Part shown: in pieces, positions 1 to 5,006 of the stretch | Layout: each line of letters starts with the position of its first letter | How positions within the stretch are numbered: position 1 is the stretch's first letter | NCBI GenBank assembly: GCA_025355915.1 | Contig: JANXYT010000299.1 | Location: 1-5,767 of the forward strand | Origin: Holophagaceae bacterium | GTDB lineage: Bacteria; Acidobacteriota; Holophagae; Holophagales; Holophagaceae | Direction: 5' to 3' | Length of the DNA stretch: 5,767 bases | Position numbers and translations under genes: made by a program | The notes under the pieces: model-generated | Told to the model about the DNA's origin: nothing | Seen by the model: only the letters and a program-made list of their open reading frames with translations | Database searches by the model: none

Positions 1-40
1 TTCACAAGACGTGGGGGTTCGAGTCCCTCTATCCGCACCA
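1..40 (+). tRNA. 3' end of a tRNA, probably tRNA-Leu (partial)
   Basis: Only the 3' part of the tRNA is inside the window. The T arm is complete: stem 13-17 pairs with 25-29 (one G-U pair) around the seven-base loop TTCGAGT (18-24). The 3' acceptor strand is TATCCGC (30-36), then discriminator A37 and a genome-encoded CCA (38-40). Bases 1-10 (TTCACAAGAC) look like the loop and 3' side of a long variable-arm hairpin, which would make this a class II tRNA. Class II with discriminator A and an acceptor 5' strand that must read about GCGGATA fits tRNA-Leu, since tRNA-Ser normally has discriminator G. The anticodon lies outside the window, so the identity is inferred. Confidence 0.8.
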
Positions 41-68
41 TTTTTTCACCGGCCTTGCCGGTAAAAAA
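41..68 (+). other. Stem-loop immediately after the tRNA
   Basis: A perfect 6-bp stem, ACCGGC (48-53) with GCCGGT (57-62) around loop CTT, is extended outward by TTTTTT (41-46) pairing with AAAAAA (63-68), with one bulged C at 47. It begins at the base after the encoded CCA. It is not a standard intrinsic terminator, because the T-run lies before the hairpin and an A-run follows it, and the same holds on the other strand. It may act as a tRNA 3'-processing or RNA-stability structure, or as a weak terminator. Structure is certain, function is not. Confidence 0.5.
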
Positions 69-183
69 TAGGGCCGAATGCGACCGAAGGGAGCATTGCG
101 GTCCGCAGGCTGAGCGCCAGCGAAGCCAAGGATGACGGCCAGAGGCCGTCATCACCATGAAGTGCTGGTGTTCACCTCAGTGA
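69..183. other. Gene-free, structure-prone spacer between tRNA and rpsO
   Basis: No credible coding region is visible on either strand. The left part can fold in two competing ways: AATGC (77-81) with GCATT (93-97), or 80-86 with 99-106 as a 7-bp stem with one bulged C. The right part contains the perfect inverted repeat at 131-153, listed separately. The rest is GC-rich sequence without a recognised motif. It could be a dispersed extragenic element or the 5' part of a long rpsO leader. Confidence 0.4.
131..153. repeat. Perfect 10-bp inverted repeat, 3-base loop
   Basis: GATGACGGCC (131-140) is the exact reverse complement of GGCCGTCATC (144-153), with loop AGA. No T-run follows on either strand, so it does not look like an intrinsic terminator. 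Its place between a tRNA and a ribosomal protein gene suggests an extragenic palindromic element or an RNA stability hairpin. Copy number elsewhere in the genome is unknown. Confidence 0.5.
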
Positions 184-189
184 TTGACA
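184..189 (+). promoter_or_regulatory. Possible -35 box for rpsO
   Basis: TTGACA is an exact match to the sigma-70 -35 consensus, lying 88 bases before the rpsO start. No good -10 box follows: at 16-19 base spacing the sequence is CCGGA-rich. The call rests on one hexamer and on the need for a promoter between the tRNA and rpsO. It may be chance. Confidence 0.2.
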
Positions 190-194
190 AGGGT

Positions 195-277
195 TTCCGG
201 CCCTCTTCCGGAATCGACCCACCTTCGGTACGGGACTGAGGAATGGGTGACGGGCGATCCCCCGAAAAGGAGTCTCC
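195..277 (+). promoter_or_regulatory. Structured 5' leader of rpsO, candidate S15 autoregulatory RNA
   Basis: The bases before rpsO hold several compact pairings. TTCCGG (195-200) pairs with CCGGAA (208-213). ACCCA (217-221) can pair with TGGGT (244-248), or CCCACC (218-223) can pair with GGT (227-229) and GGG (232-234) in a mutually exclusive small hairpin. CGGG (251-254) can pair with CCCG (261-264) just before the ribosome binding site AAGGAG (267-272), which sits 5 bases from the ATG. In several bacteria S15 binds its own mRNA leader and blocks translation, using leader structures that differ between phyla. Competing helices next to the ribosome binding site fit that behaviour. I did not match this leader to a named S15 leader class. 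Confidence 0.35.
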
Positions 278-547
278 ATGGCCCTGGACGTGGAACAAAA
301 GAAAATCATCATCGACGACTACAAGCAGCACGAGTCGGATACGGGTTCGCCTGAGGTGCAGGTCGCGATCCTCACCAAGCGCATCAACGACCTCACTGAG
401 CACTTCAAGATCCACACCAAGGACTACCACAGCCGCCGCGGCCTCATGATCATGGTCGGCCAGCGCCGCCGCCTGCTCGACTACCTCAAGCGGAAGAGCA
501 AAGAACGCTACGCCGTCCTGATCGAGCGCCTCGGCCTGCGCCGGTAG
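278..547 (+). CDS. rpsO: 30S ribosomal protein S15
   Basis: This encodes S15, a primary 16S rRNA-binding protein that binds the three-way junction of the central domain and starts assembly of the 30S platform. The 89-residue length is the normal full length. Family landmarks are present in order: [10 protein letters not shown] near residues 21-30, HHSRRGL-type sequence (YHSRRGL) near 50-56, the basic stretch [12 protein letters not shown] near 62-73, and the C-terminal IERLGLRR that closes most bacterial S15 proteins. The start at 278 has a good ribosome binding site (AAGGAG, 5 bases upstream) and gives the conserved N-terminus. The gene stands as a single unit with its own leader and a strong terminator, as is common for rpsO, although pnp, its frequent neighbour, is not present here. 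Autoregulation through the leader is likely from family behaviour. Confidence 0.98.
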   Translation: MALDVEQKKIIIDDYKQHESDTGSPEVQVAILTKRINDLTEHFKIHTKDYHSRRGLMIMVGQRRRLLDYLKRKSKERYAVLIERLGLRR

Positions 548-564
548 GCCGCTTTGCATCCTGC

Positions 565-594
565 AAAACGCCCGCGAATGCGGGCGTTTTGTTA
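565..594 (+). terminator. Intrinsic terminator of rpsO
   Basis: CGCCCGC (569-575) pairs perfectly with GCGGGCG (580-586) around loop GAAT. The stem is extended by AAAA/TTTT, and the 3' side runs into TTTTGTTAT. This is a textbook rho-independent terminator starting 17 bases after the rpsO stop. With AAAA on the other side it could also work weakly on the minus strand, but no minus-strand gene ends here. Confidence 0.93.
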
Positions 595-604
595 TGTTCA
601 AAAG

Positions 605-1279
605 ATGGATCTGACGCCCCTGCCCCGGCCCGAGCATCCGGACCCCTACACGGTCCTGGACCGGCGCTTCATCTATGATTCGCCCTGGATCCGGATCCGC
701 GAAGACCGCTTCCGGCACCGGAAGGGCGCCGAGGGCCGCTATGCGGTCTGCGGGTTCCGGCGTACCGCCTGCGGCGTGCTGGCCCTGGATGAAGATGATC
801 GCGTGGTGCTGGTGGGCCAGTGGCGCTACCCCCTGGAGACCTATTCCTGGGAGATCCCCGAGGGTGGTGGCGATATATCGGAAAGTCCCTTCGAGGCCAT
901 GCGGCGTGAGTTGGCGGAGGAAGCCGGCCTCAGCGCCCAGGTCTGGGAACCGCTGTGCTTCTTCCACCCCAGCAATTCCTCCACGGAGGAGGAAGCCTTC
1001 CTCTTCCTGGCCACCGGCCTCACCCCCGCAGAGGGCCACCCTGCGGAGGACGACGAGGAACTGCTGCTCCACCGCGAGCCGTTCCAGATCTGCCTTCGTC
1101 GCGTGCTCAGCGGTGAAATCACCGACAGCCTCACGGCCATGGCGCTGCTGGCCCTCCAGGCCAAGCGCAGCGGCGTGTCCGCAGGGATGGACCCGGCCCT
1201 GGCGGAGCGCTTCTTCCAGCGGCCCCAGGATCATCCTTCCGCTGGGCGAGCCCGCTGGGAAGCGCTGGATCTCCCATGA
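605..1279 (+). CDS. NUDIX hydrolase, ADP-ribose pyrophosphatase type
   Basis: The product (224 residues) is a cytoplasmic NUDIX hydrolase that should split a nucleoside diphosphate linked to another group, most likely ADP-ribose to AMP and ribose 5-phosphate. The complete NUDIX box G-x5-E-x7-REU-x-EE-x-GU runs from G87 to L109, with E93 and RELAEEAGL at 101-109 supplying the metal ligands. QWRYPLETYSWEIPEG (72-87) before the box and HPSNSSTEEEAFLFLA (121-136) after it resemble the substrate-binding parts of the ADP-ribose pyrophosphatase/NudF branch. The ATG at 605 was chosen because an in-frame TTG at 554 would put the start inside the terminator stem region. The chosen start has only AAAAG as a possible ribosome binding site and lies about ten bases after the terminator T-run. 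The stop overlaps the next start by four bases, so the two genes are coupled. A related NUDIX substrate such as a nucleotide sugar cannot be excluded. Confidence 0.9.
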   Translation: MDLTPLPRPEHPDPYTVLDRRFIYDSPWIRIREDRFRHRKGAEGRYAVCGFRRTACGVLALDEDDRVVLVGQWRYPLETYSWEIPEGGGDISESPFEAMRRELAEEAGLSAQVWEPLCFFHPSNSSTEEEAFLFLATGLTPAEGHPAEDDEELLLHREPFQICLRRVLSGEITDSLTAMALLALQAKRSGVSAGMDPALAERFFQRPQDHPSAGRARWEALDLP

Positions 1280-1878
1280 TCCTCACGCTGCATCCCGAAA
1301 CGCCCCAGGCGCGCCACCTTGAGCGCATCGCCGAGCTGCTGCGGCGCGACGGTGTCATCGCCTATCCGACCGATACCCTGTTCGGCCTGGGCTGCCTCGC
1401 CTCCCGCAAGAAGGCCGTCGACCACATTCAGCTACTCAAAGGCCGCGATCCCAAGAAACCCATGTCCATCCTGTGCTCTGACATGGAGATGTTCTGCCGC
1501 TATACACGTCATCTGGACACGCCCACCTTTCGCCTCCTGAAACAAATGCTGCCGGGGCCCTACACGGTGCTGCTGCCCGCCAGCCGCGAAGTGCCGCGCT
1601 ACCTCCAGAACAAGCAGGTGGTCGGCCTCCGCATTCCCGACCAACCCTTCTGCCACGCGCTGGTGTCGCTGCTCGGCGAGCCCATCATCACCACCAGCGC
1701 CACGCTGCCGGACCAGCCCATGCTGAATACATCCTGGGAAATCGAGGAGGAACTCGGCCATGCCCTGGACCTGGTGGTGGACTGCGGGCAGCCCTTGGGG
1801 GTTCCCAGCACCATCGTGGACCTCAGCGGCGATGAGCCCCTCCTGGTGCGGGAAGGCGCGGGCCCCTGGCCACTGTGA
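1276..1878 (+). CDS. Sua5/YciO/YrdC family protein, YciO-like
   Basis: The 200-residue product is a single YrdC-type domain. Members such as TsaC/Sua5 make threonylcarbamoyl-AMP from threonine, bicarbonate and ATP for the t6A37 modification of ANN-decoding tRNAs. Visible landmarks are AYPTDT (29-34), the phosphate-binding basic stretch KGRDPKKP (55-62), PGPYT (93-97), GLRIP (117-121), TTSA (139-142), PSTIVD (177-182) and REGAG (192-196). The opening HPETPQ, the stretch around residues 84-110 and the TTSATLP segment look more like E. coli YciO than TsaC or Sua5, and the extra C-terminal Sua5 domain is missing. YciO is a paralogue whose t6A activity is weak or unclear, so the enzyme name should be used with care. 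The ATG overlaps the NUDIX stop (ATGA) and has no strong ribosome binding site, which points to translational coupling. Confidence 0.9.
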   Translation: MILTLHPETPQARHLERIAELLRRDGVIAYPTDTLFGLGCLASRKKAVDHIQLLKGRDPKKPMSILCSDMEMFCRYTRHLDTPTFRLLKQMLPGPYTVLLPASREVPRYLQNKQVVGLRIPDQPFCHALVSLLGEPIITTSATLPDQPMLNTSWEIEEELGHALDLVVDCGQPLGVPSTIVDLSGDEPLLVREGAGPWPL

Positions 1879-1911
1879 CTATCTGGCCATGTCGCGAGCC
1901 TTCTTCCTCGG

Positions 1912-1946
1912 GGATTGATATTCCTCCACGAAGCAGGTATCAATCC
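1912..1946. repeat. Inverted repeat at the convergent gene ends
   Basis: GGATTGATA (1912-1920) and TATCAATCC (1938-1946) are perfect 9-bp reverse complements with a 17-base loop. The right arm covers the nadB stop codon (1940-1942). The repeat lies at the nadB edge of the 61-base spacer between the convergent yciO-like and nadB genes, so transcripts from either side could fold it. No T-run follows on either strand, so it is at best a weak or factor-assisted terminator. A second short pairing of TGGCCA (1867-1872) with TGGCCA (1884-1889) surrounds the yciO-like stop. Confidence 0.4.
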
Positions 1947-3514
1947 ACCCGGTAATGACACCCCCGGCTTTCAGGATTCTGCAGGGCAGCATTCAGGATG
2001 AGACGGGCGCAGAGGATGCCACTGCGCAGTTCCAGCAGCTCGCGGCTGAGCGAGGTTTCGTGGTAGAAGCGCTCGATGCGGTGGGCCAGGTAGTGCAGGT
2101 CGGCCTTGGCACGCTCCAGCCGGGCGCCGGTGCGGACGATGCCGGCGTAGTTCCACAACGTGCTGCGGATGAGCCCCCAGTCCTGGTCGATGAGCAGAGG
2201 GTCCATTGCCTGGGGAGCCTCGGGCATCCGCCACTCCGCGAGATCGCCTGGGTCAGGCAGGGAAGCCCCGGCCAGCTCGCGCACGGCCGCTTCTGCGCTG
2301 CGAAAGCCCCACAGCAGCCCCTCGAGCAGGCTGGTGGAGGCGAGGCGGTTTGCCCCGTGCAGCCCCGTGCAGGCCACTTCGCCCGCAGCAAAAAGCCCTG
2401 GAAGGCTCGTATGGCCGTCCAAATCCACCAGCACACCACCGCAGAAGTAATGGGCCGCAGGGACCACGGGAATGGGCTGGCGGTGCGGGTCGAGGCCCTC
2501 GGCCCGGCAGGCCGCCATCACCGTGGGGAAGTGCACGTCCAGGTCCAGCTTCGCCGCTACCGGCGTCAGATCCAGATAGACGCAGGCCTCACCGCTGGCT
2601 GCCATCTCCTGGAAGATGGCCCGGCTCACCACATCGCGCGGGGCCAGTTCCAGGTGTTCCGGCTCGTACTTCGCCATGAAGCGTTCGCCCTTCCGATTGA
2701 CCAGCCGGGCTCCTTCCCCGCGGAGCGCTTCGGTCAGCAGGGTTCTGGGCTTGCCTGGCACGTAGAGCGCCGTGGGGTGGAACTGCACGTACTCGCAGTT
2801 CACGATGCGGGCGCTGGCCCGGTAGGCCGCGGCCAGTCCGTCCCCGGTGGCGCTGGGCGGATTGGTGGTGTGCAGATACAGATACCCCAGACCGCCCGTG
2901 GCCAGCAGGGTCCGCTGGGCCAGCGCCCCCTCCACTTCGCCCGTAACTGGATCGAAGAGGTAGGCGCCGTGCACGCGGATGGGCTCGTAGACCCGCACCG
3001 GGTTGACACAGTGATGGGGGCTGGTGATGAGGTCCACCAGGCAGAGCCGCTCCCGCACACGGATGTTCGGATGCTTCCGCACGGCCTCGCTGAGGGCGGT
3101 CTGGATCGCCAAGCCGGTAGCGTCCTTGGCATGGTAGATGCGCCGCGCACTGTGGGCGGCCTCGGCCGTGGGGTCCGGGGTGCCGTTGGCCCCCAGGTCG
3201 AAGGGCACGCCCAGGTGCTTCCAGAGAAAACTGCGGCAGAGCTTGGGGCCCTCCTCCGCAAGCAACCGCACGGCTTCTGTCCGACAGAGTCCAGCGCCCG
3301 CCCCTTCGATGTCCGAGGCAAGCAGGTCCGGCGAGTCGCCCTCTTCGGGCGGGGCCAAGCCAATGATGCCGCCTTGGGCCCACGAGGTATTCGTGCCTCC
3401 CAGTTCATCCTTGGCCACCAGCACGACGGAGGCTCCCAGATCCGCAGCCCGCAGGGCCGCCGAACACCCGGCGATCCCCGCCCCCAGGACCAGCAGATCG
3501 ACTGTTGGACTCAT
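1940..3514 (-). CDS. nadB: L-aspartate oxidase
   Basis: NadB is a cytoplasmic FAD enzyme that oxidises L-aspartate to iminoaspartate, which NadA condenses with dihydroxyacetone phosphate to quinolinate for NAD synthesis. Electrons go to oxygen (giving hydrogen peroxide) or fumarate. The 524-residue protein has the N-terminal FAD motif GAGIAG (11-16), TSWAQGGI (43-50), QFHPT with H246, TEALRGEGA (261-269), R293 in APRD, H355 in PAAHYFCGG, the second FAD segment LFAAGEVACTGLHGANR ending at R390, and the closing SRGCHYR. H246, R293, H355 and R390 line up with known E. coli active-site residues. E118 in the AEAAHS segment matches the glutamate that helps set NadB apart from succinate dehydrogenase and fumarate reductase. 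The protein ends at SRGCHYRVD, so the tail present in the E. coli enzyme is missing. The start has GGGAG six bases upstream and overlaps the DUF309 stop. nadA and nadC are not in the window. Confidence 0.96.
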   Translation of the reverse strand: MSPTVDLLVLGAGIAGCSAALRAADLGASVVLVAKDELGGTNTSWAQGGIIGLAPPEEGDSPDLLASDIEGAGAGLCRTEAVRLLAEEGPKLCRSFLWKHLGVPFDLGANGTPDPTAEAAHSARRIYHAKDATGLAIQTALSEAVRKHPNIRVRERLCLVDLITSPHHCVNPVRVYEPIRVHGAYLFDPVTGEVEGALAQRTLLATGGLGYLYLHTTNPPSATGDGLAAAYRASARIVNCEYVQFHPTALYVPGKPRTLLTEALRGEGARLVNRKGERFMAKYEPEHLELAPRDVVSRAIFQEMAASGEACVYLDLTPVAAKLDLDVHFPTVMAACRAEGLDPHRQPIPVVPAAHYFCGGVLVDLDGHTSLPGLFAAGEVACTGLHGANRLASTSLLEGLLWGFRSAEAAVRELAGASLPDPGDLAEWRMPEAPQAMDPLLIDQDWGLIRSTLWNYAGIVRTGARLERAKADLHYLAHRIERFYHETSLSRELLELRSGILCARLILNAALQNPESRGCHYRVD

Positions 3515-4287
3515 GCCAGCTCCCAGGTGGGGCGGTCCAAGCCCCAGAGGGGCGAGAGATCCGCAGGATCAGTCTTACGAGTCCCATGGTCCAGCCGTCG
3601 AGCCGTCAGGTCCAGCGAGGCCTCGGCCCGCACCTCCCCCCAGGGCGTGGTGACTCGGCCACCGCAGGGTTTCAGGCGCTCCAGCGCCTCCCCCCAGAGG
3701 GCCACCAGGCCTCGCCGGTTGTGCTGCTGGAGATGGTGGTAGCCACCCGCCAGAAGGATGAGCCCCTGAAGCCGGTCCTTCAGCTCGCCTTCCGCAGCGG
3801 CCCACAGGGGTTCCAGGGCATCGTGGCACTCGTGGTAGAGACCGTGGTTGAAGAGAGACACCCCGCAGGCCAGCGGGTAGCGCTCCCCCAGAGGCAGCGG
3901 CGTGAGCGCGGCCAGCTGCCAGCCGCACCGCAGGCTCACCAGCGGCCCCCAGGCGCCCCAGATCGAGGCCGGACGCCAGCCCTCGGGTCCGCCTTCGGCG
4001 GTGTCCGGCCAGTCCGCGAGGTTTGCCCGCCAAGCGCAGGCGGGATCATGGTGACCCAGGGCGCCCAGCATCCGGGCGGCGTGGCTCAGCAACGCCGGTT
4101 CCGGTATCCCGCCGGGATGGGCCTCCCGCAGCCCAGGGGCTCCCAGGATGGTGGGCCAGACCAGGGCCCGGCGGGCCTCCGGTCTCTGCAGCGCCGCCTC
4201 CATCCGGTCCTGGAGGAACCGTTGAACGTCGAGGGGGAGCCGGGGCTGGCGCTGCCAGAAGGGGGTGCGGTTGCAGGCGTCGCTCAT
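3511..4287 (-). CDS. DUF309 domain protein with long N-terminal region
   Basis: The 258-residue product carries a DUF309 domain at about residues 143-206: FNHGLYHECHDALEPLW (146-162) followed by LQGLILLAGGYHHLQ (173-187). These correspond to the family's helical FN-G-hE-HE-LE-W and QGL-Q-A---H signatures. The function of DUF309 is not established; the conserved His/Asp/Glu could bind a metal, but that is inference. The usual HE pair reads H155-D156 here. About 140 residues precede the domain, rich in Trp, Pro and Ala, with no motif I recognise and no signal peptide. Many DUF309 proteins are little more than the domain, so this one is long. The ATG at 4287 was chosen over an in-frame start at 4353 because it overlaps the upstream stop as ATGA. 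The protein is co-translated with YaaA before it and NadB after it. Confidence 0.85.
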   Translation of the reverse strand: MSDACNRTPFWQRQPRLPLDVQRFLQDRMEAALQRPEARRALVWPTILGAPGLREAHPGGIPEPALLSHAARMLGALGHHDPACAWRANLADWPDTAEGGPEGWRPASIWGAWGPLVSLRCGWQLAALTPLPLGERYPLACGVSLFNHGLYHECHDALEPLWAAAEGELKDRLQGLILLAGGYHHLQQHNRRGLVALWGEALERLKPCGGRVTTPWGEVRAEASLDLTARRLDHGTRKTDPADLSPLWGLDRPTWELA

Positions 4288-5006
4288 GGTTCCACCACCA
4301 GCCGGAGGGCCATGCCGCCCCGATCGTTTTCGGATACTCCTGCCCATCGGCAACCCGGGATGTGGCCCTTCAACACCTTGCGGGGGTCGCCCTGCTGGTG
4401 CGTCAGGATCCAGCGGGCCAGGAGGCCCCGGTATTTCTTCGAGAAGTGGCTAATGGCCGTGCCCCGGTCGTCAAAGATCTCCAGCGTATGCCGGGGCCGC
4501 ACCCAGCCCTTCAGCAGATCTGCGGAATCACCGGGCAGCAACTCCCATAGGTCGCCCTCCGGCATCGCCTCCAGTGGCAGGCGGAGCGCCTTTCGCCAGT
4601 GCACCTTCAGGCCCGGGATGGCACCAGGTTTGAGCTTGTAGGGCGGCACGGGCTCGTCACCGCGCACCAGGCCGCGCAGGTTGGAAAGGATGAACACCTG
4701 CGACCACGCCTCCGGTGGCAGCGAGGACGCGTCCAGGGCCTGGAAAGCCACGCCGGTGTACCTCGAGAGTGCCGACAGCAGAGGCACGGGCCCGGCCAGT
4801 GCCAGCGCCTCGGAGCGCGCCTTGTCCAGGGCCAGCTCCTTCACAGCGAAGGCCTTCTTCAACGCCTCGGGTGACCCGGCCTTGGCCAAAGCCACCAGCC
4901 GCTCCCGCACCCAGCGCTGGGCAGGCGTCTCTGAGAGCCGCCCCCGGACGCCGCCGGAGGCCTTGTCCTCGGAGGGGGCAAGCAGGATGAGGGGCAGGCC
5001 CTTCAT
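4284..5006 (-). CDS. yaaA: YaaA family (DUF328/UPF0246) peroxide-stress protein
   Basis: The 240-residue product matches the YaaA/DUF328 family. E. coli YaaA is induced by OxyR and lowers intracellular free iron during hydrogen peroxide stress, which limits Fenton damage to DNA and protein. Family landmarks are the N-terminal LILLAPSEDK (6-15), where E. coli has a SPAKT-type motif and many other members read SE-K; RYTGVAFQALD (82-92); ILSNLRGLVRGDEPVPPYKL (106-125), matching the LSGLYG...PYRL segment; and the C-terminal SHFSKKYRGLLARWI (186-200), matching the YAKKARGLM..F segment. The usual SGLYG reads SNLRG here, a small divergence. Length is normal for the family. The ATG at 5006 overlaps the deacetylase stop; a longer reading of the same frame upstream is only the shadow of the deacetylase. 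The peroxide role comes from the family, not from this sequence. Confidence 0.87.
   Translation of the reverse strand: MKGLPLILLAPSEDKASGGVRGRLSETPAQRWVRERLVALAKAGSPEALKKAFAVKELALDKARSEALALAGPVPLLSALSRYTGVAFQALDASSLPPEAWSQVFILSNLRGLVRGDEPVPPYKLKPGAIPGLKVHWRKALRLPLEAMPEGDLWELLPGDSADLLKGWVRPRHTLEIFDDRGTAISHFSKKYRGLLARWILTHQQGDPRKVLKGHIPGCRWAGVSENDRGGMALRLVVEP

Noticed and set aside
554..604. TTG start giving the NUDIX protein 17 extra residues
   Set aside because: The extra codons are the rpsO terminator stem-loop and the added peptide has no counterpart in NUDIX proteins.
152..1234. 360-codon open reading frame on the minus strand across rpsO and the NUDIX gene
   Set aside because: It runs antisense through rpsO, its terminator and the NUDIX gene, shows no family motifs, and results from GC-rich codon bias.
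1955..3742. 595-codon open reading frame on the plus strand, opposite nadB
   Set aside because: It is the antisense shadow of a GC-rich gene. Its translation is low-complexity and lacks any recognisable fold, while the minus strand encodes a full NadB with all active-site motifs.
4288..4353. 22-residue upstream extension of the DUF309 protein
   Set aside because: It would overlap the conserved end of YaaA by about 70 bases, is Arg/Gly-rich, and the start at 4287 gives the same ATGA overlap as the other junctions.
3505..4641. 378-codon plus-strand open reading frame opposite the DUF309 and yaaA genes
   Set aside because: Antisense shadow with a Pro/Gly/Arg/Gln-rich translation and no domain; the opposite strand has coherent, coupled genes.
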